In this document: positions 15,863 to 24,245 of the stretch, in pieces | Numbering within the stretch: position 1 is the first letter of the stretch | Layout of the letters: every line of letters starts with the position of its first letter | Assembly: GCA_025922715.1 (NCBI GenBank) | Contig: JAICHH010000004.1 | Span: 1-31,691, forward strand | DNA from: Nitrososphaeraceae archaeon | Lineage (GTDB): Archaea; Thermoproteota; Nitrososphaeria; Nitrososphaerales; Nitrososphaeraceae | DNA length: 31,691 bases | Reading direction: 5' to 3' | Made by a program: the position numbers and the translations under genes | Notes under the pieces: model-generated | Database searches by the model: none | What the model saw: only the letters and a program-made list of their open reading frames with translations | Told to the model about the DNA's origin: nothing

Positions 15863-17851
15863 ATGCTATTAAAATTCCTTTATTTCATACTTTTGATTTT
15901 TTTCTCCATCTCACTTAGTAGTATTGTTTTTGTTATTACTATAGCCTATTCCAATGATAATATCGGTTTATCTCAAAAGAATAAAACACCTATTGATCAT
16001 GTGATCGTGATTTCACAAGGACGGAGAAGTTTTGATAATTATTTTGGAAGCTATGAAGGTAGTAATGGTTTTCCGAAAAACGTAGGTATTCCAATAAACC
16101 CATTTGAACTCTCACCATCCTTTCAAAATTTTACAATATCATTGAGTTTTAATAGTAATATTTCTACTGGAGGAAAAGAAAGTTTTCTTATAAACAAAGG
16201 CGGAATTGGAAAAGAGACGCCTGGAAATAATTTAAACTTTGGTATATGGCTTAATGAAAATGGACATCTAACAGGTGGTTTCGAAACACAGAAAGGAAAA
16301 GATGTTTTTGTAGTATCACAAAATAATTATACAGATAATAATTGGCATCAAGTTTTATTAACATATAACAACTCAGTATTAAAATTATTTGTAGATAAAA
16401 AATTACAAGCTCAGAAAAATACTGAAGGGGAAATACCCGATGATAATAACTTGCCCTTTATTAGATTTGGAGCAAATTTTTTAAAAGAAAATAATTTTTA
16501 TGTTGGTAGTATAGACAACGTTTTACTTTGGAATCGATCATTGAATGCAAATGAAATTTCTTCATTTTTTATAAATGAGGATATTCCGGCAGGATCGATT
16601 GTAGATATTGGATTAAGTACAACTAATAGTATATATGAAAATAAAAATCCTCCTTTGAATTTCAATGGGACTAATTATTTTGATTTAAAAGTAATACCCA
16701 ATATTACTGAAGGTTTGATAGAACCTTTTCATTTAAAAAATACCAAAACACCCAATCTAAAATATGGGCCACTCGTTTATGAGAAATCTTACAATTATGG
16801 TTTTATGGATGGGTTTATTTTTGCTCAAAATGATAACAAGATAAAACCAAATGATATTCCAAATGAAGACAATAATACTATTGTAATGGGATATTATAAC
16901 AATCAGGAAATTGGTCCATATTGGTATCTTGCTTCAAATTTTGTGCTAGCAGATAACTTTTTTAGTGCCACCAGACAGACTGACTTAACAAATAATTTGC
17001 ATTTATTTACTGCAGAAGAAGGAAATTTTAAAAAATATGTACCTAGAGCAGGTTTATCTATTAATTCAACAGTATTAGATTTATTAGAAAAAAAAAGATT
17101 TACGTGGAAAATTTATGTCGAAAACTATGATTCTGGTCTAAATTATACAAATGAGGACGAATCGTCAAAGCGTTATCTTACTTTAAATCCCATCCTTGGA
17201 ATCCCTAGATTTGTTGAAAATGCTACACTAAACGGAAGGATACAAGACCTCAGTAATTATTTCCACGATCTAAAGAATAACTTACCCTCTGTATCGTATA
17301 TTATTTTACCTGATAGTCAAGAAAGTAGTCCAAAAGATATTTTAAAAGGCCAGGAATCAGTGGTCTCTTTAATTATCTCTTTGATGCAAAGTAAACACTG
17401 GAAGAATAGTCTTTTTATCTTAACTTATAGTGGCTCTGGTGGTTGGTATGACCATGTGCCACCTCCATTAAATTCGGAATATGAACGTGGTTTTAGAGTA
17501 CCAACCATGTTCATTTCTCCGTATTCACATAAGGGTATAGTAGATTCTACATTCTATGATACACTGTCGATTGTAAAATTCATAGAGTATAATTTTAATC
17601 TAAAATCGATGAATACTAGAGATTCTTTATCTAATAATATATTAGCGGCTTTTGATTTTGATAACCCACCAAGAAATTCAAGTGAAAACGTAGCAGATCT
17701 ACTGGAAAATTACCAAACCAATATGACAAAAAAGAAACCTGTTATAAAAGAAAACATTTTTTTTACATTTAATATTTATTTGATAGTAATAATTTGTATC
17801 ATATTATTTTATTTATTTTTGCGATTTATTATAAAAAAAGGAATTAATTAA
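15863..17851 (+). CDS. Phosphoesterase-family surface protein with LamG insertion, probably inactive
   Basis: A protein of 662 residues, anchored by an N-terminal helix (about 2-29) and a C-terminal helix (about 632-656). Residues 44-65 and about 288-600 match the phospholipase C/acid phosphatase family: IDHVIVISQGRRSFDNYFG, PFHLKN, YGFMDGF, VLADNFFSAT, FTWKIYVENYD, GGWYDHVPPP and RVPTMFISPYSHKG. A LamG/concanavalin-like domain (about 83-235, with NNWHQVLLTYNNSVLKLFVD and GSIDNVLLWNRSLNANEI) is inserted after the first motif. Metal ligands are missing: the usual Q-E-N-R-S-F-D is QGRRSFD and the usual Y-D-D/E is YSG. A Thr at the nucleophile position remains (T373). It is most likely a surface binding protein. 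The family call is strong; inactivity is inference. Confidence 0.85.
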   Translation: MLLKFLYFILLIFFSISLSSIVFVITIAYSNDNIGLSQKNKTPIDHVIVISQGRRSFDNYFGSYEGSNGFPKNVGIPINPFELSPSFQNFTISLSFNSNISTGGKESFLINKGGIGKETPGNNLNFGIWLNENGHLTGGFETQKGKDVFVVSQNNYTDNNWHQVLLTYNNSVLKLFVDKKLQAQKNTEGEIPDDNNLPFIRFGANFLKENNFYVGSIDNVLLWNRSLNANEISSFFINEDIPAGSIVDIGLSTTNSIYENKNPPLNFNGTNYFDLKVIPNITEGLIEPFHLKNTKTPNLKYGPLVYEKSYNYGFMDGFIFAQNDNKIKPNDIPNEDNNTIVMGYYNNQEIGPYWYLASNFVLADNFFSATRQTDLTNNLHLFTAEEGNFKKYVPRAGLSINSTVLDLLEKKRFTWKIYVENYDSGLNYTNEDESSKRYLTLNPILGIPRFVENATLNGRIQDLSNYFHDLKNNLPSVSYIILPDSQESSPKDILKGQESVVSLIISLMQSKHWKNSLFILTYSGSGGWYDHVPPPLNSEYERGFRVPTMFISPYSHKGIVDSTFYDTLSIVKFIEYNFNLKSMNTRDSLSNNILAAFDFDNPPRNSSENVADLLENYQTNMTKKKPVIKENIFFTFNIYLIVIICIILFYLFLRFIIKKGIN

Positions 17852-18236
17852 TTATGACATCCAATCTATCATATCTATGTTTATATATATATAGAGTTAT
17901 TACATAATGTTATTTGATTATAATACACTAGATCTTGGTTTATATAACACTTATTATATATTAAATACTTAGTTACAAAATAAATATTTATAAGGAAAGA
18001 CCATAACAACGATTCCAAATGAAATTCAAACCAATTATTAACTTTGCTATTTATCACCTTTTGATGAATTTATAATACAAGAAAAATTTATTATTATATT
18101 TTGTTACCAGTTAATCCAGTTTGACTGAAATATAAATAAATAAACATTTCTTTATTTTCTTCAAATGGAGAATTTCTTTAGTTAAATTTTTTACAATATA
18201 GTACGATATTATGGTAATAATTTTTCCTTAGAAATA
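17852..18236. other. Non-coding stretch between convergent genes
   Basis: Very AT-rich with alternating TA runs (TATATATATATAG near 17883-17895) and no coding potential seen. It separates the surface-protein gene from genes on the opposite strand. No strong hairpin was found. Confidence 0.45.
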
Positions 18237-18359
18237 TTATTTTTCATTTATATTATGCGTAAGTTCGGTATTACTTAGCCCGCAACTATTACATTTAAAA
18301 ACCGTTAATTTATCTCCATGATTTGCTTTCATTTTTCCTCCACAACAAGGACAATTCAT
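18237..18359 (-). CDS. 40-residue zinc-ribbon protein
   Basis: A minus-strand frame from ATG at 18359 to TAA at 18237, beginning MNCPCCGGKMKANHGDKLTV and continuing FKCNSCGLSN. The CPCCGGKM and CNSCG knuckles are about 18 residues apart and form a textbook zinc ribbon, like those at the ends of transcription factors and of many archaeal small proteins. The protein consists of little more than the ribbon. It is transcribed the same way as the following helical protein gene and lies about 108 bases downstream of it. No function can be assigned. The Cys pattern makes a chance frame unlikely. Confidence 0.7.
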   Translation of the reverse strand: MNCPCCGGKMKANHGDKLTVFKCNSCGLSNTELTHNINEK

Positions 18360-18466
18360 ATTATTCTTAAGCCATTATGGATATAAAAATCAATAAGTTA
18401 AAGCAATATTGTTATAATTGATACTTTTCTATGTGCTGTTTAATTATTTAAAGATATAAAAGCAAT

Positions 18467-18979
18467 CTATTGTAATACCAATTGTTTATATTCGTTAATT
18501 GCTTGGGTTTCATAATTAAATGCCTTTGAAAGAAGGTCCATTGATATCTTATTCTCAGTAAGATTTCCGGTTAAAAGATATTTATTATAATGGTTGTAGC
18601 TTTCCATTTCACTTTCAATTGAAACAAGATAGTTATTGAGTAGGGATTTATACTCTTGTTGTACTGTGACTGTCTTGGCAGATGATATTATCTTCTTTAG
18701 ATTGTCAATATATTCTTGATTTTTCTTTACCAATGTTATATTATTATTATTAATGGATAGGTTCAATGTAACAATATCATTTTGATAATTGGTAGATGCA
18801 TTATTTACTCTGTCAAATAATGATTCTATGTTTTTTTTCGACTCCTCAGTAAATCTTGTTTTTGGTTCGTCTTGATCATGGAAAAAAGCATAAGCATTAT
18901 CTATGAAACCGATAAAAGTCAAAATAATACATGAAAATATCATTATTTCAAGTTCATGAAAAATTTCTTTATCTTTCAT
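18467..18979 (-). CDS. Secreted helical protein of unknown function
   Basis: A protein of 170 residues. The N-terminus has a hydrophobic stretch (IMIFSCIILTFIGFI) followed by DNAYAFFHDQ, where AYA is a likely signal-peptidase site. The mature part is highly charged, Asn/Lys/Glu-rich and almost certainly helical, with heptad-like segments such as ESLFDRVNNASTNYQNDIV, QEYIDNLKKIISS and SKAFNYETQAINEYKQLV. This suggests an extracellular four-helix bundle, as in DUF4142 or ferritin-like-shaped proteins, but no metal motif is visible. It runs with the zinc-ribbon gene downstream. Function unknown. Confidence 0.65.
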   Translation of the reverse strand: MKDKEIFHELEIMIFSCIILTFIGFIDNAYAFFHDQDEPKTRFTEESKKNIESLFDRVNNASTNYQNDIVTLNLSINNNNITLVKKNQEYIDNLKKIISSAKTVTVQQEYKSLLNNYLVSIESEMESYNHYNKYLLTGNLTENKISMDLLSKAFNYETQAINEYKQLVLQ

Positions 18980-19040
18980 TTAATTTAAATAAAATCTCTT
19001 CTATATAATAGTTAACGACGTGATTTATTTCTTAAGTGCT

Positions 19041-19943
19041 TTAAAAGTTCTTTATAATTAGTTCAGAATGATTTTTTCTTTTTTCTGAGTTGCTATTAAT
19101 CGACCTAAGAGTATTTAAAGATACTATATTTTCTGTGAATGATGAATATAAATCTCTAACAAATGTAGTATCAGAATTGCTTAATAGTATTTTACATTTT
19201 CTTTTATCTAATTCATAAAAAAAATTAGCTAATCTTTTTTGTTGATTATAATCAAATCCATAACTAGTATAATTAGTAAATTTAGATGTTTCATTTAGTG
19301 GGTGATATGGAGGATCAAAATATATAAAATCATTTTCTTTAATTTTTAAAGTTATATTATAGTAATCATAATCTTCTAAAATTGTATTTGTTAAATTCAT
19401 AATTTGATTTACTTTTGTTAGATTTTGGAAATCACAAATTTTTGGATTTATATATTTTCCAATGGGAACATTAAACAAATCCTTCTTATTAACACGATAT
19501 AAACCATTATAACATGTCTTATTTAAGGTAATAAAGCGAGCGGCTTTCTTAATACTATTGAATTCAAAATTTTCAGCTCTTAATTTATAATAAAATCTTT
19601 TTGGGTTCTTATAATATTCGATCTCATTGTATTGTAATTCTTGAATTAGATCCGTTAAGTTATCCTTTATGGTTTTATATACATTTATCAATTCAGAGTT
19701 AATATCAGATAGATGAGCACAGAATTCCCTTTTAATTTTAAAAGACTTTACCATATAAAAAAATAGTGCCCCACTGCCTACAAAAGGTTCAAAATAATTA
19801 TTAAAATCTTTGGGGATAAAATTTTTAATTTGAGAAATTAAACGTGATTTTCCGCCTGCCCATTTTATAAAGGGATGAAAAGGTTGGGAAATATTTTTAG
19901 CAAAAGGATTGACTTCTAGCGACATATTATCACAACTATCCAT
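19041..19943 (-). CDS. Dam-like (D12 class) DNA adenine-N6 methyltransferase
   Basis: A protein of 300 residues, with an alternative ATG at codon 7. D12-class features are FIKWAGGKSRL (about 25-35), the AdoMet-binding FEPFVGSGAL (51-60), NKTCYNGLYRVN (about 141-152) with the NVPIG that follows, and the catalytic DPPY at 210-213. The family methylates adenine in short sites such as GATC; the target here cannot be read. No endonuclease gene is visible beside it, so it may be an orphan methylase. It sits next to a DUF763 gene on the same strand, about 107 bases apart. A Nitrososphaeria chromosome need not carry one, so gene transfer is possible. Confidence 0.9.
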   Translation of the reverse strand: MDSCDNMSLEVNPFAKNISQPFHPFIKWAGGKSRLISQIKNFIPKDFNNYFEPFVGSGALFFYMVKSFKIKREFCAHLSDINSELINVYKTIKDNLTDLIQELQYNEIEYYKNPKRFYYKLRAENFEFNSIKKAARFITLNKTCYNGLYRVNKKDLFNVPIGKYINPKICDFQNLTKVNQIMNLTNTILEDYDYYNITLKIKENDFIYFDPPYHPLNETSKFTNYTSYGFDYNQQKRLANFFYELDKRKCKILLSNSDTTFVRDLYSSFTENIVSLNTLRSINSNSEKRKNHSELIIKNF

Positions 19944-20050
19944 AAGATCTCATCATATTTCCTCACATAGTATTTCCTCAAATATTATTGAGCTTGATAC
20001 TCCCCATTTAAAATAAATATTACTATATTAGAATTAATTTAGTTTATAAA

Positions 20051-21110
20051 TTAATTGATTAAATCATAAGTATTTCTGGCTATGGGATAGGGCACTCCAT
20101 CTTTGCCTCCATGGGCATAATTATATTTGACAGGATCTCTCCACGATGCTCTATTTCCATAAATGATTTCAGACATTAGAGCTAAGGCGCGTATGGTTGT
20201 AGGACCTACTCCTTTCTGCGAGATTAGATGCTCATAATTTGTAGGACTAAGATCAAATAATTCATCCATAGTCTTCCAACTTATTTTTTGAGGCATCTCA
20301 TATTTCTCAAGATGTGAATGTTTCTGCTCTAAAAAATTATCACTATCAGAATTTAATCTATTATTACAGATCCACTTATCTAACTTTTCAAATGTATTTG
20401 TTTCCATAATTTGATAAGTATAAGATTTTATTAAATTCGATCCTTCCTTTATTAAATCTACACAAGTTTTGCGATTCTCTTCTGAGTCTCTCGAAGTCAT
20501 ATTTAAACATAATGGGACTTTTTCGTTTCCTATAATTCCTTTATGAGGTTCAATAACATAGTCGATAAGACTTTCCGATATCCAGTGATATCTTCTAGCT
20601 ACCTTATAGTTTTCATTTAGTCCTTGTTGGATAATTGTCCAATTACCCTCCCCATCAAAAAAAATCATATGATGATATAAAGTGAAGCCATCTTGAATAA
20701 CAGAATTGTCTATTTTTGCTGACATCTTACTTGCATATAATAAGTTATTTATTTTATTTGTAGATAAATTGTAATTTTTTTCAGCAAGCTTATTAATTTC
20801 ATCTTTGGGCTTGGTAGAATTTTTTCCTTTTCCCCCCTGAAATGGTTATTCCATGACGTTCAGAATTTAATGATTGTTTCAATACACTAGTAACGACGGT
20901 AGTTAAACCAGATGAATGCCAATCAAAACCTAATACGCATCCAAATGCTTGGAACCAAAGAGAATCAGATAATCGCTTAAAAAATTCTTTTGAACCGTTT
21001 TCTTCTATAATTATTGTACAAATTGCTGACGAAAGTTTTATCATCCTATTCAGCAAATAAGAGGGAGCCTGACCACCATGTAAAGGAAGATTTACTGTAC
21101 CTCTTTTCAA
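20051..21110 (-). pseudogene. DUF763 gene broken by a one-base frameshift
   Basis: The N-terminal part (21110 to 20799, TTG start) reads KRGTVNLPLHGGQAPSYLL and VLGFDWHSSGLTTVVTS, which are DUF763 hallmarks. It then runs out of frame at ISGGKRKKF. In the next frame the sequence resumes as GGKGKNSTKPKDEINKLAEK and continues to 20051, with LISQKGVGPTTIRALALMSE (helix-hairpin-helix-like) and DPVKYNYAHGGKDGVPYPI. The whole span is 1060 bases, exactly one more than 353 codons. The extra base is in a G6 run (C6 on the plus strand, 20832-20837). Removing one G restores about 352 residues, the usual length. Function unknown; DNA binding is suggested by the hairpin-helix. Confidence 0.85.
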
Positions 21111-21201
21111 TGATAATCTATTATCTCTGCTAGAGTAATAATTTTTTCTCTATCCAATTTCCTTTTTATACAATAAATAAAGTTAATTTTATATTCTATT
21201 G

Positions 21202-22197
21202 ATGGAAAGAAAAAAAATATTTATAACTAGAAAGATCAATTCTATAGCAGTAGAACTACTAAAAAACTATTATGATGTCATCTTGACGAATAAAACCGAT
21301 TCACCTACCAAAAATGTTATGATTAAAAAAGTGAAGAATGTTTATGGGATTCTTTGCACTTTATCCGAAAAAATTGACTCTGACATAATGGATGCAGCTG
21401 GTTCTAATTTAAAGGTAATTAGTACATTAAGTACAGGGTATGAACATATTGATATAGGTGAGGCTACGAAAAGGGGAATTTATGTTACTACTACAGGCAA
21501 TATATTATCTGAAGCTACTGCTGATCTAACTTTCGGATTGATTCTTGCATTATCTAGAAAAATTGTAGAAGGCCACCTATATGTAATTGATGGAAAATGG
21601 CAAAAAGGCTGGGCACCTGATTTATTTCTTGGAAGTAATATATATGGCTCAACTTTGGGAATTTTGGGATTGGGAAATATCGGTACTGCTGTTGCTAAAC
21701 GAGCGAATGGGTTCAATATGAATATTATATATACTAATAGACACCAATTATCTAAATCAATAGAAAATAAATTGAATGTCACATATGTGACCTTTGATCA
21801 ATTATTAAAAAATAGTGATTTTCTCTCCATTCATACAAGCTTTGACAAAGATAATTTTCATTTAATTGATTCTATAGAACTAAAGAAAATGAAAAAAACT
21901 TCATTTCTAATTAATACTTCAAGGGGAAGTATAATAAATGAAATCTCTTTAATAAAAGCATTAAAAAATAAATGGATAGCTGGAGCAGGTTTGGATGTAT
22001 TTGAAAAAGAGCCATTACCAAATCAACACGAATTATTAAAATTAAAAAATGTCATCCTGTTACCGCATATTGGGAGTGCAACTGTACAAACTCGCAATCA
22101 AATGTCGGAAGTGGCAGCTATTAATTTACACAATATACTCTCTAAGAAAAAACCATTATATCTTGTTAATAGAGAACTATTACAAAATCTTGGGTAG
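21202..22197 (+). CDS. D-2-hydroxyacid dehydrogenase (glyoxylate/hydroxypyruvate reductase-like)
   Basis: The protein has 331 residues from the ATG at 21202; a TTG immediately precedes it. The Rossmann motif GILGLGNIGTAVAKRA (about 153-168) binds NAD(P). The catalytic triad is visible as Arg in LINTSRGS (about 241), Glu in LDVFEKEP (about 270) and His in LLPHIGSA (about 289). The arrangement NTSRG-GAGLDVF-PHIGSA fits the glyoxylate/hydroxypyruvate reductase branch rather than lactate or phosphoglycerate dehydrogenase, and there is no ACT domain. A TATA-like TTTTTATA at about 21163-21170 precedes it by about 35 bases. It is divergent from the DUF763 gene. Confidence 0.88.
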   Translation: MERKKIFITRKINSIAVELLKNYYDVILTNKTDSPTKNVMIKKVKNVYGILCTLSEKIDSDIMDAAGSNLKVISTLSTGYEHIDIGEATKRGIYVTTTGNILSEATADLTFGLILALSRKIVEGHLYVIDGKWQKGWAPDLFLGSNIYGSTLGILGLGNIGTAVAKRANGFNMNIIYTNRHQLSKSIENKLNVTYVTFDQLLKNSDFLSIHTSFDKDNFHLIDSIELKKMKKTSFLINTSRGSIINEISLIKALKNKWIAGAGLDVFEKEPLPNQHELLKLKNVILLPHIGSATVQTRNQMSEVAAINLHNILSKKKPLYLVNRELLQNLG

Positions 22198-22219
22198 TTA
22201 TAGTGATTCAGTATTTTTA

Positions 22220-22504
22220 TTAATTTTCTCTTAAACGTTGAGAATAAATGTCTTCATAATCCTCTGGGGATCCCTTTATACAATTGGTGGAAACCATTTT
22301 GATATTGTCTATCTTTAATCTTCCATGTGGAATGGATTTAGTTTGCTGTAATTTTCGTATCTTAGATTTTATTGCTTCTAAATGCTCCAGGCATGACACT
22401 CCTATTAGGTATTCATCATTTTCTATAACGGATAGTATATATGATGGAGGAATGTCGCATTGTGTAGATTTATTAGAAAAAGAGCATTTTTTTGGTAGTA
22501 TCAA
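22220..22504 (-). CDS. Small conserved-looking protein with Cys motif
   Basis: A protein of 94 residues starting at a TTG placed directly after an in-frame stop. It begins ILPKKCSFSNKSTQCDIPPSY and continues EYLIGVSCLEHLEAIKSKIRKLQQ. The two N-terminal Cys plus the C-x2-H pattern (SCLEH) could hold a metal. A basic helix and SIPHGRLKIDNIKMVS follow. A competing plus-strand frame (22284-22535) has poorer composition. It converges on the hydroxyacid dehydrogenase gene, 22 bases apart. No function is recognised. Confidence 0.6.
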   Translation of the reverse strand: MILPKKCSFSNKSTQCDIPPSYILSVIENDEYLIGVSCLEHLEAIKSKIRKLQQTKSIPHGRLKIDNIKMVSTNCIKGSPEDYEDIYSQRLREN

Positions 22505-22617
22505 TTATAAAATCAGTATTTGGAATCTTATTTAATCTAAACTAATTTTAAAGTAAATTCAAGATGTATTCCATTAAAATTGTAATAGGATGAGAATTCC
22601 AAAATATTTTAAAGACG

Positions 22618-22626
22618 TTTATAAAT
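22618..22626 (+). promoter_or_regulatory. TATA-like box of the Elf1-like gene
   Basis: TTTATAAAT follows AAAGACG, a possible BRE element, and is centred about 31 bases before the ATG at 22653. The spacing leaves a leader of only a few bases. Confidence 0.45.
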
Positions 22627-22652
22627 CAGTATATCAATTACAATAAACTAAG

Positions 22653-22823
22653 ATGGGAAGTAGAAAAAGACGCACAATTAAACCTCAAAGAAAGACTAAA
22701 AGTGTTGAAGGTCGATGTCCGAAATGTACTACCATAGTGAGATTCAATGTATCTGGTCCTGTGGGTGACGAAATATACGAATGTAAAGGATGTATGTCAA
22801 AATACCATATCGATGAACTCTAA
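22653..22823 (+). CDS. 56-residue zinc-ribbon protein, Elf1-like
   Basis: From ATG at 22653 to TAA at 22823. The basic N-terminus MGSRKRRTIKPQRKTKSVEG is followed by a zinc ribbon, RCPKCTTIVRFNV and YECKGCMSKYHIDEL. This order, an MGxRKRK-type basic tail then CPxC and CxxC knuckles, is like the Elf1 transcription elongation factor family of archaea and eukaryotes. The chain is shorter than eukaryotic Elf1 (about 80 residues or more). The ribbon call is strong; the Elf1 identity is a suggestion from pattern. It has its own promoter. Confidence 0.72.
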   Translation: MGSRKRRTIKPQRKTKSVEGRCPKCTTIVRFNVSGPVGDEIYECKGCMSKYHIDEL

Positions 22824-22926
22824 TATAGTTTAATAGAAGAATTTATCATATATATTAATTTACAGTATAAATTCAGATCTTCATGTTATAACAATTTATT
22901 ATACTTTTTATATAATAATTAGATGT

Positions 22927-23190
22927 ATGAATAAGAAAATTGAATACTCGGGTCAGGTTTATTTATATAGTAGCGGAATGCCTCTGGATCTAATTGCCCT
23001 AGCAAAGTCCAAATTGATCAAGGAATACGGCGTATTGGCTGAGGATATTGTTTTAATCGAAGTCCCAGAAGGGGTTCCAATGGGAGCTGTGATGGTTACA
23101 CTTTGGCCACATTATCTTTCGGTTTCAAAAGTAAAAAGAGTTCGAGATGGATCAATTTATGCTCCTCAATTATTCAATATTGATCTTTGA
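22927..23190 (+). CDS. Conserved hypothetical protein, 87 residues
   Basis: The protein opens MNKKIEYSGQVYLYSSGMPL and contains LIALAKSKLIKEYGVLAEDIVLIEVPEGVPMGAVMVTLWPHYLS. The alternation of short strands and one helix suggests a compact alpha/beta domain. There is no signal peptide or membrane segment, and no Cys. G+C is higher in its middle than in flanking sequence, consistent with a real coding gene. It lies downstream of the Elf1-like gene with its own AT-rich upstream region. I do not recognise the family. Confidence 0.65.
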   Translation: MNKKIEYSGQVYLYSSGMPLDLIALAKSKLIKEYGVLAEDIVLIEVPEGVPMGAVMVTLWPHYLSVSKVKRVRDGSIYAPQLFNIDL

Positions 23191-23222
23191 CTAAGCATTT
23201 GTATACTTATAGTTAAAAATTA

Positions 23223-23387
23223 ATGTCCCTTAACTTAATTATACCTGTGAAAATTTCTTTTTTCTGTAAGCGAGACCGACATTCTGATTGTCCAGTGGAT
23301 CTTCCTATTAGTGATGTTTGTGGTCCTAACTTTGACTGCTCCTTTGACATAAAACTAACAAAATGTGAATGCTCCTGTCATATATAA
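23223..23387 (+). CDS. 54-residue Cys-rich protein
   Basis: From ATG at 23223 to TAA at 23387; a GTG eight codons in is an alternative. It begins MSLNLIIPVKISFFCKRDRH and has Cys in FFCKRDRHSDC, then VCGPNFDCSF and a terminal KCECSCH. That makes seven cysteines in 54 residues with CECSCH at the end. The pattern suggests metal binding or disulphides. It lies 32 bases after the 87-residue gene and about 80 before another Cys-rich frame. Confidence is moderate because the chain is so short and no family is recognised. Confidence 0.5.
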   Translation: MSLNLIIPVKISFFCKRDRHSDCPVDLPISDVCGPNFDCSFDIKLTKCECSCHI

Positions 23388-23466
23388 GAATAATTATAAC
23401 ATTTTCATTCTTCAAATGTAAGTTTTATAGTAAAGACTATATGGAAATTCATGAAACATTGTTGTG

Positions 23467-23604
23467 ATGCAAAACTTTGGGAATGTTTGTTCATTTTGTA
23501 ATTCTCCTATTTCTAAGGGTCAGAGTATATGTAAAGATTGTATCAAAATATATGATATTAAAATCGGTGATCATGAGAATGATGGATGTGGATGTGACTC
23601 CTAA
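23467..23604 (+). CDS. 45-residue zinc-ribbon-like protein
   Basis: From ATG at 23467 to TAA at 23604. It begins MQNFGNVCSFCNSPISKGQS and continues ICKDCIKIYDIKIGD, ending DGCGCDS. VCSFC and ICKDC make a clear zinc knuckle pair about 14 residues apart, plus a short CGC tail that recalls the CECSC tail of the preceding Cys-rich protein. The shared CxC ends suggest that the two neighbours may be related in role or act together, but this is inference. Function unknown. Confidence 0.58.
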   Translation: MQNFGNVCSFCNSPISKGQSICKDCIKIYDIKIGDHENDGCGCDS

Positions 23605-23714
23605 GAAGAGACAATTGATCTTTTTCTTCATTTCAATATGAGGGTCAGAAACTGGTATCACAAATCATTAGATACTTTCTTCATACAGCCACCACTTCAT
23701 CATCCCCAGGTAAT

Positions 23715-24245
23715 TTATTCCACCCCTATACTATCTAGCAAATTTCTTGATTTATTTTTTATTTTAGCATTTAGTTTCACGCTAACTAACCCCTCTAGAG
23801 GTTGACCATAAAAAACTACAGAATCTAGAGGAGCAAGAGCAAAAACTGCCAAGGCTAGCATATCTTCCTCTCCATCAATAAAAATAATAGCTTGTTCTCT
23901 TTTCATTAATATTTTTTTTATTGTTAAATACGCTTCTTTTGCTATAGTCCCCTTTGGATTTTTACATTGGTATTGTTTGAATTGAGCCCTTTTTGAAAAG
24001 AAGTTTTTGAGTTCGAAAATTTTAGATTCTGTCCTTCTAACACGTCTTTCAACACAGTCTATAATGGATAAATCTGGTGTGAGACCAAGTGAAATAATTT
24101 TTTCAGTAGTAGCATCTCCTACTGTTATCAAAGATTTAGAACCGTCAACCATAGAATTAATTTTTTGTTTAGATATTTCTTCTTGTTTTATTAATTCACC
24201 AAAAGGTTTTTTTAGAATATTTACATGCTCGTCTTTAAGAGGCAT
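23715..24245 (-). CDS. GTP-dependent dephospho-CoA kinase
   Basis: A protein of 176 residues matching the archaeal DUF359 family, shown in Thermococcus to phosphorylate dephospho-CoA with GTP in the last step of CoA synthesis. Family motifs in order are LKKPFGELI, LITVGDATTEKI, PDLSIIDCVERR, KNPKGTIAKE, AIIFIDGEEDMLALAVFALAPLDSVVFYGQPLEG. The acidic GEED and the VGD-T loop are the conserved active-site elements. The length is usual. It starts with ATG 11 bases inside the end of the Mrp ATPase gene, so the two are translationally linked and share a transcript. Confidence 0.9.
   Translation of the reverse strand: MPLKDEHVNILKKPFGELIKQEEISKQKINSMVDGSKSLITVGDATTEKIISLGLTPDLSIIDCVERRVRRTESKIFELKNFFSKRAQFKQYQCKNPKGTIAKEAYLTIKKILMKREQAIIFIDGEEDMLALAVFALAPLDSVVFYGQPLEGLVSVKLNAKIKNKSRNLLDSIGVE

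Noticed and set aside
19041..21110. Complete restriction-modification system
   Set aside because: Only the methylase is recognisable; DUF763 lacks a visible nuclease motif and no other nuclease gene adjoins.
22284..22535. 83-codon plus-strand frame opposite the 94-residue gene
   Set aside because: Poorer composition than the minus-strand protein, and it overlaps it almost entirely.
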